Shown: positions 1 to 13,086, counted from the stretch's first letter. The stretch: 64,000 nt of DNA from Apium graveolens (GCF_009905375.1 NC_133647.1:130984673-131048672); one strand, 5' to 3'. Program-made: numbers and translations. Notes: generated from the sequence alone by a model not told the origin.

Positions 1-1454
1 ACATCAAGTGTTATAGCATCACATTTCACGTGCCTAAATATTTTCGCTATCCCGTCCATCATTCTATGGACCCATGCTCTTCCTCGAGCTTATACACAAT
101 TACCTTTGGAACTCCCTCGACATCGAAAATCGAATCTGGGATCTCATTCTAGACATCATCGTTACTTGAATTCTATGCTTGCACCGCAACCTTCCTCGTA
201 TAATAATACGACTCTCTATTGATAAGAAAGAATAATAATTCACTAGGTAGATACTCTACTTAATTAGTCTATCAATGATAACTTATACACTACCACGACC
301 CGATTAGTGGTACTCAATCTCAACACCCATTCCAATACAACTCTCACGGTTGTAATCAGCTCATTACTCGCAGAATCATTGCTGCCTTACTATGGTCCAC
401 CACTGACCTACTGTAGTCATTCATTTTCCATGAAGTCTTAATAGCTAACCATACGGAGTCTATCCATGTCGTATCAAATCATTCTAAGGAGGTAACATAA
501 TCACCACTCCTGATTCATGAAGAACACTCCTGATCCTGACATACATACATGACATGAAGCATATAAAATTGCAGAAGAGTTTCAATCAAAGCACCGATAG
601 CGGGTTAATACCATTCTTAATCATATGCCTTCAATAGAAGACTTAACTTAAAGGTTCGTGTAGTCCTTTTTGAAATATGGTCCTGGATTATTCTCAAGAT
701 AGGACCTTCTAAGATAGATAGCCCGTTCATGGCGATTACACGAATTAAACCTTTACCTACTACTATTACGGTTGGGTATTGCACCGTCATCAGAAGGAAT
801 GTCAATCTTCCAAACCATAATTCAACCTTCACATTTCTAACCATCATCACTGTATTCTTTTGGCACACGCGCCTATAATTATCCACTTACCTTTAAAGTG
901 TCGGCCACCTCTTTGGCCTTTCCTGATAGTAAAATTTCCTTACAGTCAATGTCTTTTTAACCACCTCCAAATAAATTTTCTACCTTATTTCCGATCACTG
1001 CTTGAGTGAAGATGTTTTCCTTAATATCTGATGAGTAAAAAAAAATCACCATTTTTCCATAAGTTATTGCCTCAGTCTTTAGAGGTTAATCACTGTCACG
1101 ACTGACTCTCAATCATACTTAGAACATCTTTTATCCTAGGCCCTAATTGCCCTGAACAATTTCGACCATTACTGGTTCGATCCATACTTTCTCGTGGTTT
1201 AACACGTGCCCCACTTGGCAACATTATAATTACGTCATATTTCCTTTATCAACATTTTTATTCTTGAGAATTTTGAATATTACCTTTCTCCTTGTAAACC
1301 TCTAAGGTTATCCTTCAATCGTTCTTCCTGTATTCCCTAGATACAGGGCATATCAAAATACCATTTACTAATACCAGAATCATAGTCTATATACTTCTGA
1401 AAAAAATTTCTCCATTGATCCTTAAAGGTTGTTACTACCTTAACCCTTTCCAAT
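1..1454. other. Decayed gypsy internal sequence, no gene
   Basis: Expected position of the distal RT, RNase H and integrase of the minus-strand gypsy element. Only short open stretches are seen, such as an 89-codon one at 617-886 on the minus strand, and no motif I can name. Confidence 0.5.
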
Positions 1455-1635
1455 TCATACTGTCAAAACTCATACTATCCCTATTAAGGGTGAAATGCCA
1501 ACCTTTATGCATTCCCCTAGGATTCATTTTAAGTTACCGATGTTCTATCCTTAATTCCACCTTTAAAAGGTACCTGCATCCTTCCATGGATAAATAAGGT
1601 CATATATCCCTGATATGGGTATCTTATTCAATCAT
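1455..1635 (-). pseudogene. Gypsy reverse transcriptase remnant
   Basis: The minus strand reads NKIPISGIYDLIYPWKDAGTF followed by stops. The nucleotide stretch ending GGCATTTCACCC then TATGAGTTTTG lines up with the RT region coding TAFRTRYGHYEF in chromoviruses. The match rests on spaced short identities and codon register, so it is suggestive only. It lies downstream of the Gag remnant in the expected order, but too close, implying a deletion between them. Confidence 0.45.
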
Positions 1636-2487
1636 TCCCACCTCGATAGTAAATGCCTAATTTCACAATAACATCTGTATTCAAATGAGGTTAATAAATA
1701 TGGCCTCCAAAAGATAACAACGGTTATCCGCTTGTCTTGCCTAATTTGGTAACGATAACAAGGATGTTCTGGAAGATATTGGTCGTGTTCAACATGAACT
1801 TCTTCTTAATAATTCCTTATTTACTTTTGTTGTTTATCTCAACAGTCACCTCAATGTTGGGATATCTCTCATACCTGGCGTCTCCCTTTCTGGGTATCAA
1901 GCCACCGGTCTTACACTTCTCATTCTTGAAGGTCACTTCCTTCATCCAATTTTCCTAATTTCTTACTTCCTTGTCTCCTCAGTCTATCCGCGTCTCATTA
2001 TTTATCCTTCAAACTATCTCAAGGTTTCCTCAAATCCCCCCAACTTACAGGGGGTAAACTATATATATCTCTTATGCCTTCCACCATCAACTTTAACTCA
2101 TGGTGAATCACCCTCATCCTTACGAATGCATACTTTTCTATATCTATTGCTACGAGTCTTTAGGGTTTCCTTATACCCAACTCCCTTATCATACCTCAAA
2201 CTCTATTGCCTTTATATTCCTTTCCACTTCAGTTTCTTATTATTTTTCTTTCTCTTATCATTATTTCATGAACAAACACAACATAAGCATTGATTTCAAA
2301 TATCCCGTCATTCTGGATTCGTGCCCTCAGAACGAATCTTGACAACTTTTTACAACTTAGATTCATAATTCATCATACTCGTCCGCCTTTGTTCTGGCTC
2401 TAAAGCTTTTACACTATCTCCATAACCTTGGGAATTACCTTCCCGAAAACAATTGACTAAACTTTAATCAGTTTATTATAATCTCTG

Positions 2488-2686
2488 GCTCCATGCCTTT
2501 CTTGGTCTTTCACCAGCGGGTGGTCTCTCCCTTAGGAGGGTAAGTGACAAAAACACTCTTTTGTGATTCGTCAATCATTCAGAATCTCGAATGATTCCTA
2601 TATTTCCTTTAGCCAGGCTCTTGCCTCGACTGGGTCAGCTTGTTCCTTGGAACTCTGAGAACTTAGCGACTTAAAGGTCCTGAAAG
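2488..2686 (-). pseudogene. Gypsy Gag core remnant
   Basis: Minus-strand translation gives FRTFKSLSSQSSKEQADPVE followed by ARAWLKEI, a stop, ESFEILND, a stop, and after a frame change SVFVTYPPKGETTRW. This follows the order of the Retrotrans_gag domain (DPxEAxxWLxxIEKxFEIL, then VxFATYxLKGEAxxWW). At least three stops and one frameshift make it non-functional. It identifies the internal domain of the minus-strand gypsy element. Confidence 0.75.
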
Positions 2687-3383
2687 AATTTCTCACCGCA
2701 TTGCTTCCTCAGGGTGGTGGTTGGGGATAATAGTCTAAGTTCTTTTTAGACAGGTCCATGAATTGCCATATAGGGGTACCGTCTCGGGTCTCCTTTCCTT
2801 ACTCGACTTTTGTTTCCTCAGTCTAACGTTTCTTCCTACTCCCCATAATTGGAGTCATCTTTTAATTTAAAATCTTCATTTTCCACTTTATTTTCCGGGT
2901 TCTTTATCTCTTGATGGCGTCCTCCCTGACTATCACATTCAGGGTTTGCTCTAACCTTATTCCTTGTGGGGCATATTACTTGGAAAATTTTGAGAGTCTC
3001 TGGATATTTGTCTTACTTACTTTGCTTAAGTCTTCCCCTCGTTTAGTCCTTGCACGATTGCAAATTATGAATTCTTAAGTTCGATAAACTTCATGACACT
3101 CTCTTAAGTGTTAATAGAGCAATTAACAATGTGATTTATCACAATCAAACTGATCTGAACTGAAATTAACGAATATATACATAACCATTTGTTCGAGGGT
3201 ACAACAACTGAACATATTAAAGAGGATTACATCATATGAACTTATCGCTCCTATCCCAAAAGTACTACCATAAATAGTCATCTCGTCATTAATACTAATC
3301 ATTCATAACTTAGGCTAATCATCCAAAAGCGGTGCTACATGAGACCCTTGTTTGATTGCTCTGGCCTTGCACACTACCATGGA

Positions 3384-4157
3384 TTAAGAGGTGCGAGCAC
3401 GCACAACATCCCTAACCTGTTCCATCACAGAGGTGATGAGGTCTAAGATAGTCGCAAGTAGAGCTGGATCAACCTGACCCTCAAGATGGCCTCTAGCTGT
3501 AACACGGGTGGTAGCCTCAATCCTTTCCATGCTATACGCTAATCCTGCCGGAAGTATCCCACCCTCAATCCTTGGTGCAGTAAGTCGATCCAACAGATCA
3601 CTCCTAACATTCCGGGCCTCTGACAGGCCACCCAAAGTCATATGATAATCAGCGATAAGAGAAGCCTGAGTGGTAGCATCTAGCAGTCCATGGGGAACAG
3701 GTGGTGCAGACCCAGGAGATCCAAATGGATAACCAAGCACGGTATCAGGTGACAATGGTGCAGGGGATAAAGGTGGCATTTCCTCAGTATGTGCTGGGCT
3801 CTGTACAGGGGAGGGAACAGGAATTGGTGGAACCTCATGGAGGTCTACAGGAGCCTCTGGAAGAGGGTCTGATACTGGTATAATTGGGGTCGTGGAAGGC
3901 CCCACTCCTTCTGCCCTCATTAACTTTTGTGCCCTTGGTAACTCTTCATTCTCTAGGGCCACCCTCGCGGCCATTCTTGCTCTGGTAGTCGCCCTGACTA
4001 CGGTCATATGTTCCTCAACGGTCCTCTCTTCATTCTCATCAGGATCCTCCATGAGATCCTCCTCAGCCACAATCCTTTCCGGGATAACATCCTCAACCGC
4101 AGCATTCTCTAGCTGAACCTCATCCGGTCCCTCATTAGGGTACTCCATCGGATTCAC
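3384..4157 (-). CDS. Proline-rich ORF at gag position of Tekay-like element
   Basis: An uninterrupted 257-codon ORF starts about 250 bases downstream of the primer site of the minus-strand gypsy element. The first 60 residues are strongly acidic (Glu/Asp rich). Residues about 90-150 are Pro/Ser rich with repeated PxP. The last 90 residues look helical. No zinc knuckle, protease or RT motif is seen. The position suggests the N-terminal part of Gag, or an extra ORF ahead of it: the recognisable Gag core lies 700 bases further on at 2488-2686 and is broken by stops. It is odd that this ORF is open while everything downstream has decayed. It may be open by chance or by recent truncation of a longer gag frame. 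Confidence 0.5.
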   Translation of the reverse strand: MNPMEYPNEGPDEVQLENAAVEDVIPERIVAEEDLMEDPDENEERTVEEHMTVVRATTRARMAARVALENEELPRAQKLMRAEGVGPSTTPIIPVSDPLPEAPVDLHEVPPIPVPSPVQSPAHTEEMPPLSPAPLSPDTVLGYPFGSPGSAPPVPHGLLDATTQASLIADYHMTLGGLSEARNVRSDLLDRLTAPRIEGGILPAGLAYSMERIEATTRVTARGHLEGQVDPALLATILDLITSVMEQVRDVVRARTS

Positions 4158-4403
4158 AATTTGATCTCCAACTTGTAATAAAACATCCTCATGCTGATGC
4201 TCCTGAACCTCAAGGTTTGGTGCCCCGCTGCCCTATACGAGAACAAACTATGTTACTATCACGATACCTATAAGGGTTCCCATAAGGGTTTTAACTGTCA
4301 GTGCTACGTTAGGTAGCCCGACTATGAACTTGGCAAGAGTTCTTATTATCTTAGTGAACTTATTATCTTAACGTCCCATCATCTCTGAGGTTTATAACGC
4401 TTG

Positions 4404-4415
4404 GCTCTGATACCA
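4404..4415 (-). promoter_or_regulatory. Primer binding site, tRNA-iMet type
   Basis: The plus strand reads GCTCTGATACCA, the complement of TGGTATCAGAGC, four bases from the LTR end at 4420. This is the standard plant initiator-methionine tRNA primer site and it fixes the element's orientation as minus. Confidence 0.9.
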
Positions 4416-4419
4416 TTTC

Positions 4420-7400
4420 TGTAACACCCCCAGATCCGGGGTCGGGGATCCGGGTCGTCACGGTCTTTCATTCCACAATACCACTTCACTTACTTAATAA
4501 AAATAACCTTATGCTGTGACCCCACACTAACACACACCACAACCCGTTATAGTCTCAGAGATGAACATAAAAAAAATATAACCACAAGTAATTATATTCC
4601 ACAATTATCTGCCAATACACCTTAAAAGGTTTTCTGAATAGATTTACATTTTATTTGCCATTACTACAATTCATATTATACATAAGTCTGGTACATCAAA
4701 AGTTGAAGGCCTAGCCTATTGGTAGTTCCTACCTCAGCTACAGCAGCATCAACGCTTCCAGAAGACTGCCGAACGATTTCTAACCTCTTGCGAATCGGGA
4801 GCTTGGTCCGGTTCATCTTGTCTATCTGATGTTGTGTGATGAAAGAAGAAAGCAAGGGTGAGCAGCAAGCCCACCAAAATAATATGTATAATGATTAACA
4901 ATATATGAGTCTACTCATAATACTCATGAAAGTCTTGGTCAAAAGAAGTGAACCAAGTTGATAACTTAATGCGATGAAGTCGCAAAATATTCAGTATATA
5001 TATATACATATATACTTTTCAAAATATTGGAAGTCCTCTTCCATGCATAATATACACAAAATCCCAGTGTATAACTGTATAAAAATATCGTTGCAAGGTG
5101 ATCTCATATATCTAACCTTGTCTCAACGTTTTTCTGAAAATCTTTGTCATTCATAAGACAATTATTAATTAGATATAAGTTTAAAAGATGAGGTTACCAA
5201 ATACCCCAATATACTTATATCTTTCCCAATACTACTTGAACTACCACCATTCAAGTTATAATCAGTTTCAAAAGTTCATCCCACTGATGAGACCACAAGA
5301 TAAGACTTGAATAGATTCAATCTTTGAAATATTATTGAATGAAAAAGTTATGAGATACTTTATTTAGTCCCGATATATATATATATATCCACATATATAT
5401 ATCCCGAAAACATTTCCTGGAACCTCTGTTATGTGAAGTATGAACAGAGTTCGAAACATCCAATGAATTTTTGGAAAGGAAAAGAAAACATTTGGCATAA
5501 ACCCGATATCTTGCTGATCAGGCACAGATACCAATAAGTAACCTTTTCTACTGTAGATGGATGAATTCCTCACCGGTCATCACCCTGGTCATAATTAAGA
5601 CCTCGCGCTCGACCGTACCCCGGCCCCTCACGCGTTGATGGACTGCCACCCAGCCACTTACACAATAATAGACCGTACCCCGGCCTGTCGCTTATGCCGA
5701 CTCAATGAGATGGGCTTACTTCCCGAACGTTGGGCAAGTAATCAATTCATTTACCAAATCTGCAACCTCGTTGCGAATATAAAATACACCACAGAGCCGG
5801 ATTCCCCAGGTTTTGAGCGAGTATTTAAATCCCCTTTAAAAAGGAAGATCTTAAATATAAAAATGAGTTTTGGGATCCGCTCTGACTTTTAAAAATCATT
5901 TTGAAGACTCGAAAACACTTTAAAGAGTGTTTGGAGTAAGGCTGATTTAATGAAGTAAATCAGTCCCCAGAATATTAGAAAATATCTGAATATTATTAAT
6001 TAAATAATATTCCCATAAAGAATAGTCTTTATAAAAATAATTGAAGTAGAAGTATTAAAATTTATACTTGAAACGAGTATTAATAACCAAAGCTATACTT
6101 ATATGAAAGTATTATCTTTATTTGAATAATCGAAAATAAGTTTGATTATTGACATCTTATTCTTTAATAAAATAAAGAATATATTTCAGCAAATAATCGG
6201 AGTCATAGATCCTCAAATGAATATTCAAATAATATTCAAATAATAAAATAAACTTTAAAGTTATCGAATAAACCTTATTCGATTAATAGTTTGGAAAACT
6301 ATAACCATATATATATAAATATATATATGTATATATCCATATCCATATATATACAAAATCTACTCGGGATCCTCGACTCCCGGTTTTAGAAAATATTTTC
6401 ACCTTTGGGTCCCTATACTAAGGGTATATGCAAGATACCGCTATCCTCTAGCATAGGTATTATCAACTGAACCAACAGATATATATTTCAAGAATATGAA
6501 ACAGGCATGCATATATACCATATCACATGCTACAATATATCGCAAGAATTTGCTAAATAACCAACATGCATCTATCGCAAGATAATGCATATACAAGTGT
6601 ATACATCACAACAACAGTATAACGGATAGAATACTTGCCTGAGCGACTGGGGGTTACGAATGGCTCGGGATGAGTCTGGTAACCTATAAACAATAAGTAA
6701 GTTGGAATTAAACCAAAGTCACTTGTAAATCTATACTTTAACTAACTTAGACTCTAACGCTTGTTTTGCGCTCACTGATTCGCTTAAGTCACTCGGGTAC
6801 CCTCGGCTCCACCATTTTTAATAATTTAACCTTTACGAGTTTTAAAGCGATTCCTTCGCGAGTGACTTACCAACTGCCTAAAACACTTACCATAAATGTT
6901 TCATGCATTAATTAACCCTTTTTGGTCTTTAACCTACATTTCAAAGTAAGGCGAGGGAAAAAGTTTCGTTCGTGAAACGCCGTTACCTGAAACGGTCGTT
7001 TCTCCTAAACCGTAAATCGGAATCGAACGAACTACATATCAAAACGAAGCTCGTAACATGAGCTATCTAAACATGGTAGTGGTCACAATCTAGCAGGGGG
7101 TTCTCGGGTCCTAATGCTATGCACAAAAACAGTCCAAAGAAAATCGGACGTTACGACGGCTATGTTTACGCGATTTCCCATTTTTTAAACCATCCACAAT
7201 CAACCCAAACCATCCTCAAATCCAACACACAACAAACATCCATCCTTATCACATCATAACAATCCCAACCAATTCACTTTTAATCATTCATACATATGCT
7301 TAAACCTAACTTTAATCATACTTAAGTTTCTTTAAATCAAAACCACAAAATTACCATTTCATTTCACTACCATTCCAAATCTCAAACTCTAATCATAACA

Positions 7401-8433
7401 ACAAGATACCATAACATCCTACTCATCAAAATCACCTTATAATATATATGAACCTAGGGTTTGGAAATGGTATACCTTCCTTGGAGTGGTGGGTAGAGCT
7501 AAGAAGCCTTAAGAAACTTTGAGAAGCCTTAGGAAAGCTTGGATCTTCAAGAAAACAAGACAAACTTCAAGTTAAAAATCTTGAAAACACTATTCATTGT
7601 CTTCTTCATTGGTTAAATGAAGAAGTTAGAGAAAGAATTAATGGCTTAAACTCATGATATAGCCATAACTAAGCATGAAGATGATTAGGGAATTTTCTTA
7701 CCAATTAAGGATGCTTGGATCTTGATTTTTGAAAAATCTACCCTTTAAAATGTGTAAAAGCCGAGAGCAAAGTGAAGAACAAGGCCTTGGTTGATTTTGA
7801 TTTTTGATGAAATGATTTTGCTAGCTTGGTTGGCTTGGTTTTTGTTTTTGATTTAGCAAATTACTACCTTGCCCTTGAATTTGTGTGGTTCTTATTCAAC
7901 CACACCTCCTTCCTTCCTATGTCATGCTTACCTCATCCTCATGATGTCATCCTTCCTTCCTTGTCTTCTTTCTATTGGTTGGATGACATCATTCCCATTA
8001 ATCCCTTTGATTAACTTCCTAATCGTTTGCCTAATGACCGCTGATCTGCTATACGGTTCGCTTAACTTTCGTTCTCGTTTTATCGTTTGAAGGATCATAC
8101 CCGGGATCTTATTACTTAGGTTCCCTTAACCTTTCTCAATATATTATATTCCTTCTATGATCCTCTTTTATAATCCTTTAATTTAAATCCTTTTTATCCT
8201 GTTACCTTATACTCAATTCTCTCCGTATATTGTGGATTTCCGGGAAAAACCAAAGTGTTCGGAATTGGATTCTGACGATCTTTACATACACTTATATACT
8301 CCATAGAGTACTAATAATATCCCATAAGATCAATAACAGAACCCCTACATAGCGTGGCATGAAAAGTTTTCTCATTCAGCAAAAACACTATTCATAAGGG
8401 TTTCAAAATTTTCCAAAAATTGGGGTTATTACA
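4420..8433 (-). repeat. 5' LTR of Tekay-like gypsy element (4.0 kb)
   Basis: On the minus strand it starts TGTAATAACCCC at 8433 and ends GGGGGTGTTACA at 4420, followed by a 4-base spacer and the primer binding site. At 4014 bp it is unusually long. An inverted relative lies at 11364-15264 and can be followed through most of its length, for example the segment with GAACGAAAGTTAAGCGAACC near 8070 and 11370. The two copies differ in several internal blocks (around 5500-5760 against 13780-14290). Short ORFs inside, such as one near 4700-4950, appear in the relative too but have no recognisable domain. Confidence 0.85.
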
Positions 8434-8435
8434 CA

Positions 8436-8693
8436 AAAGATCATGTTGCCGCTCGTAAAGATTTACAAGAAATGGGAATTAGAAAACCCCTCCATCCTGT
8501 TCTATCAGAAGATGGAGCACACCATGAAATACGAGCAGCAATCTTTGACTTGTCGAACAAAGAGAAGGAGATCTTTTGTTCAGTGTTGGAAAACACTAAA
8601 CTGCCGTACGGTTGTGCCTCCAACATAGGGCGATATGTGCACACAAAGGAGAGGAAAGTAGTGGGGTATAAGAGCCATGATGCCTATTGCTGA
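8436..8693 (+). pseudogene. CACTA TNP2 transposase, C-terminal fragment (DUF4218 region)
   Basis: The open frame from the LTR edge reads DHVAARKDLQEMGIRKPLHP, later FDLSNKEKEIFCSVLENTKL, PYGCASNIGRYV, and ends GYKSHDAYC then TGA. This follows the conserved order in plant TNP2 transposases: RxDLxEMGIRxxLHP, LSxxEKxxFCxxL, KxPxGYxSNIxRxV, GxKSHDxH. The catalytic N-terminal part is missing because the gypsy LTR interrupts the gene. The stop right after SHDAY comes before the usual HVLMQxLLP continuation, so the C-terminus is also lost or passes into an intron. Confidence 0.85.
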
Positions 8694-8828
8694 TAAATAA
8701 TTAGGTCCCCATTAAGTACACATCTCTATCTATTTCTGTATCTCTTTATATATACATAATGGGACTTGGATGTCCATATTAGTTGAAGATAATTCTTTGA
8801 CTTGGATTTTTTTCTTGCATAAATACAG

Positions 8829-10485
8829 TTTCACCGAAGAAAATACAAAAGCGGAAATATATTACCACACATGAACTCCAGCAGAAGCAGAACCCAAGGA
8901 AGATTGTTAAGAAGATTGGGGAGATGAGTCGGTGAAGGTGCCTTCGTGCTTCTTTTTAATATGATTTTAATGATTTTAAAGATTCTCAAACTGGATTGTG
9001 CAATTTTTTTAATAGGAATTAGCACATGATAACAAAGTAATCCGCGCTTCGGTAACTGACCCACACAATCAGGGTGCCAACAGTAGTGCAGAAGTTGGAG
9101 AGAAGTTGGTATGATTCCTAAATTAACTAGTACATTTATGAATATTTCCCCTTTTATTTTGATATTATAATTACGGCCCCATGGTTAAGTTAAATTGGAT
9201 TAAATTTTGATTATAGGATAAATTTATAATTTAATTAGATGTGGACATGTTCTTAAATCCAATTTTAAAATGGGACATGTTAGAACCCCCCCCCCTTTTT
9301 TAAATAATGTATCTGTCCTTGTCGATATCATCATTATAACTAGCAATTATTTAGTTGTCTGATTAGTTATGATATTCAGATTATTACAAACCAATCCGCA
9401 TTTATATAACTTTAAATAATTCACTGTGAACAACCCGAAAAAACTAATAAAATAGAGCTCGCAGACACAATAATTTAGTTGTTCATGTCAAGTGCCATCA
9501 AACATTTTTGTGCTTTAATTCTTCAGAAATCAGATGCATGTCTATTTTTTGCTGGTATTTGCTTGAATTTAGATATTCAATTTCAGAACTGCATTAATAT
9601 TGCCTTCATTGACTTCCCGTACACACTTGGATTGTGTCTACTAAATAGTAATGACTACCTAGTTGTTTGTTCATAAATCCTTTGATTGAATGTTAGTGCT
9701 TAGGCATTTTTTAAATAGTTGATGTACAATTTTTCTTAAGTAAATCAATAGTTATGTGGTAACTTTGAGCTAGATAACCTTGTCTTTTTCTTTTGTGCTC
9801 TATAATAGAAAAAGACTGATCCTAATCTCGCCTCGCCATCACAAGCTGAAATTTATTTGGAATCTCATGAACAAGATGGCCGAACATACAAGACTACGGC
9901 TGCTCCGCAAAAAAGAAACGTAAGGACTTTACTTTTTTTATGGAGGTTAAATGCTGCACGGTAGTTCAATTTGTCTATTTCTTTAAAATTAAGAGATAAA
10001 AAATGCTTTGCCGAGTATGTTTTGTTGGTTTAATTTATTTGGTAAAACAAATAACATAAGAGACTTAGCGGAAATAAAAGGCTGTTAAGTATTAGTATAG
10101 GCCACCTTAATGCAAACCTTGTTAGTAGTTGTGTAGTTGTGTAGCACAATTCTATGGTAAAATTGATTAATATTTAACAACATTTTTCTTGTAGAGAAAG
10201 AACAAGAAAGCGATGGAATCAGATTCGGCTCCTGCAGACACTTATTTGGAAGATTTGACTGCAAAGATCAGGGGAGAACTTGAGGCTGAACTGGAAGAAA
10301 AGGTTTCCAAGAAAGTGCAGGATAACTTGTCAGTTATTCTCAAAAAGATCGCAGCAGCTAATCCAGGCTTGAATCTGGACATTGGAGAAGTTGATGCTAA
10401 TATTTCAAGCGAGGATGATGAAAATGGTACACCAATGACTATCGGGACTGCTGGGACTTCCAAGACTGCCCGGACTTCTTCTTAG
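8829..10485 (+). CDS. TNPA-like CACTA accessory gene (plant transposase Ptta/En/Spm family), exons
   Basis: Three exon-like pieces follow TNP2. The first (about 8829-8937, after a TTGCATAAATACAG acceptor) is very basic and reads SPKKIQKRKYITTHELQQKQ. The second (about 9811-9920) reads DPNLASPSQAEIYLESHEQD then GRTYKTTAAPQKR, resembling the Ptta/En/Spm signature (PSxxExFxxTHxxxDG). The third (about 10195-10485) starts after a TTTTCTTGTAG acceptor, reads KNKKAMESDSAPADTYLEDL and continues as a Lys/Glu-rich coiled-coil segment ending TSKTARTSS. Proteins of this family bind subterminal repeats next to TNP2; that role is inferred. Intron borders are approximate and the 9000-9800 stretch was not resolved. 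Confidence 0.6.
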
Positions 10486-10789
10486 ATATTTCTCTTTACA
10501 AGCATTAGCTTGAGTTAATAGTATGGACAGTTATGTTATTTAGACTTTTGAATTATTGGTTTATAACTTTTGGTACTCACTGTAATTGGTGGTGGATGGT
10601 GTTTATTTGGTTTGGTTGGAGTTGGAATTTGGGGATTGTTTGGTGTTCTTGTTAGTATGATTTTGGTGGAGTGATGTAGTGAATCGTACTATAATTTTGG
10701 CGAAGTGGTTATTATGTTGGCGGAGTTGGTGTTCTGAATGCTGTAAGACTAGTTTGTTGGGGAAATATGTTTTGGTATAGTTGAATTGT

Positions 10790-11363
10790 TATTTTGTTAA
10801 TGGCAGTAATGTGTTTATCAAAACTACATTTCAAAATGTTATCTATTAGTGTTACAATAGCTATATTTATCACTGTTACAAAATCTAAATTTATGTTTCT
10901 TTTGCCAAAATACAGTGTTACATTAGATTTGTTTACTGTTACGTCAGTAATAAAAGTGGGCCCACATGTGGGTCTCACATGGCAGTGGGTACCACTGATT
11001 AGCCAATCTATGTGGCAGTCCACGTGGCAGTCCATGTGGCATTGCTCGCCACGTGTCAGTGGGTCCCTCTATATGACGTGGCTGCCTACGTGGCAATCCA
11101 GTCAGGTGGGTCCCACATGATTTTTTCAAATGCTAAGGTAACACTGAATTACCGTTACGTTTGATTTATCTAATGTTACCCTATCTCCCTAAGGTAATGT
11201 TTTTATTTGTGTTACGGTTGATAATCAAAACATTACATTAGATAGCAATGGCAACATTTGCGGATGAAATGGTTATTTGGCGTTACAATAGGCCTATTGC
11301 AACATAAAACGGGCCTAAGGTGACGTAAAATGAGTGTCTTATTAGCCCATCTATGGCGTAGTG
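10790..11363 (+). repeat. CACTA subterminal repeat region and right TIR
   Basis: GTTACA and its complement recur through about 10850-11290 (for example 10851, 10876, 10916, 10938, 11131, 11152, 11174), the usual TNPA-binding architecture. A separate run of TGTGGCAGTCCACGTGGCAG-type repeats lies at 11000-11100. The last 18 bases before 11363 read CATCTATGGCGTAGTG and form the terminal inverted repeat. Confidence 0.75.
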
Positions 11364-13085
11364 TGAAAACGAAAGTTAAGCGAACCGTATAACAGATCAG
11401 CGGTCATTAGGCAAACAATTAGGAAGTTAATCAAGGAGGTTAGGGATGATGAGGTCATCCAACCAATAAGGAGAGGACAAGTAAGGGATGATGACACAAT
11501 AAGGTGATGTAAGCATGACATAGGAGGGAAGGAGGTGTGGATGAATGATAACCACACAAAGTTCAAGGTTATTAAGGTAATTAACCAAAATCTAAACAAA
11601 AACAACCAACCAAAAAAACAAATCAAAGCAAAAAACACAAAAATCTCTCTTTCTTCCAAGCTTGCTCTCGGCTTTTCTTCTTTTTCAAAGAAGAAATTTC
11701 CAAAATTCAAGATCCAAGGCTTGTTAATTAATGAGGTAATTATCTAAGGTTCCTTATACATAGATATGGATATCCGATAAGTTTAAGCTTCTAATTCCTT
11801 CACAATCTCTTCCAATAAATCAAGGAAGAAGATGGTGAATAGTAACCTTCAAGAAATAACTTTGGTTTTCTTGATTTTTTATGAAAGTTCAAGGTAGCTT
11901 AAGCATAGATCAAGGCTTCCATGGGCATTCCAAGGATCTTTCATTGATTAAAAGCTTCAAGGAAGGTATATCATCTCTAAACCCTAGCTTTACTTTGTAT
12001 ATTAGGATGATTTTGGTTGTTATGGTAAAAGAGTAGCTTAATGCTTGTAGGTTTAGAGTTTGGGTTGGAGTTGTAGTGAATTGAATGTTGAAACTTGTTG
12101 ATTAGTAAAGGACTTAAGTATAGTTTTAAATTCATGATTGAGAATAACATAAATTGGAGAACTTGAGGTTTTGGGGGCTGTTGTAGTGTGATATGGATGG
12201 ATGTTGGTTGTATGAATGAATTGGGATTGATTGGTGGTTGAATTGGTTAGGTAAAATTTTGGGAAATCGCGTAAACATAGCCGTCGTAATGCCCGATTTG
12301 CCTTAGACTGTGTTTGTTCTTAACATCAGAACCCTTGAACTCACTGTTAGGTTTTTACCATTGCCATGTTTAGATAGTTCATGTTACGAGCTTCGTTTTG
12401 ATATGTGGTTCGTTTGATTCCGATGTACGGTTTAGGAGAAACGGCCGTTTTAAGTAACGATGTTTCGCGAACGAATCATTACCCCTCGCCTTACTTTGAA
12501 ACATAGGTTAAAGACCTTAAAGGACTAATTGAAGTATGAAACATTTATTTAAGGTGTAATAGGTAGTTGGTAAGACACTTGCGAAAGAATCGCCCTAAAA
12601 CTCGTAATGGTTAATTTATTAAAAATGGTGGAGCCGAGGGTACTCGAGCGACTTAAGTAAGTCGTTAAGCGCGAAAGCGAACGTTAGGACTCTAAATGGT
12701 TAAAGTCTAGTTTCTTAAGCGACCGGGGTTTAATTCCGACTTATGTTGTTGTTCATAGGTTATCGGACCCACTCTAAGCTTAAGCCTATCCGGGAGCACT
12801 CAGGCAAGTTTTCTACCCGTATAACTGTTGTTGTGATGTATATGTGTATATGCATGATCTTGCGATAAATGCATATTGGTTATTAGCAAATTCTTGCGAT
12901 ATATTGTAGCATGTGATATGGTATATATGCATGCCTGTTTCATATTCTTGAATTATATATCTGTTGGTTAAAATGCTTATTAGTTGCATAAAACATATGC
13001 TTGAGATAAGCGGTATTTGAGTTACCCTTAGTATAGGGGATCAAAAGGTGAACTTTTTCTAAAACCGGGAGTCGAGGCTCCCGAG

Positions 13086-13086
<1 letters not shown>

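Larger units (their letters stand above)
1..8433 (-). mobile_element. Tekay/Del-like Ty3-gypsy retrotransposon, left part outside window
   Basis: The element reads on the minus strand: 5' LTR (8433 to 4420), iMet primer site, then an internal domain running off the left edge. Two decayed stretches identify it. Around 2488-2686 the minus strand reads a gypsy Gag (ADPVEARAWLKEI, later VFVTY). Around 1455-1635 it aligns by eye with the RT segment that in chromoviruses reads from NKYPLPRIDDLF to RYGHYEF. Both carry several stops and frameshifts. The very long LTR, TGTAA start and iMet primer site fit Tekay/Del; the lineage is inference. It was inserted into the TNP2 gene of a CACTA element, whose reading frame begins right at the LTR edge (8434). 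The target duplication cannot be checked because the 3' LTR is outside the window. Confidence 0.8.
8434..11363 (+). mobile_element. CACTA (En/Spm) transposon, right part
   Basis: The right terminus reads GGCGTAGTG at 11363, which is CACTACGCC on the other strand. The 500 bases before it hold many subterminal GTTAC/GTAAC motifs, as expected for CACTA ends. Leftward lie a TNPA-like gene (to 10485) and the C-terminal part of a TNP2 transposase (8436-8693), which is cut by the gypsy LTR at 8433. The left terminus is outside the window. To the right, the sequence goes straight into the interior of a gypsy LTR (11364), so the CACTA was inserted in that LTR and was itself later hit by another gypsy copy. 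Confidence 0.85.
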
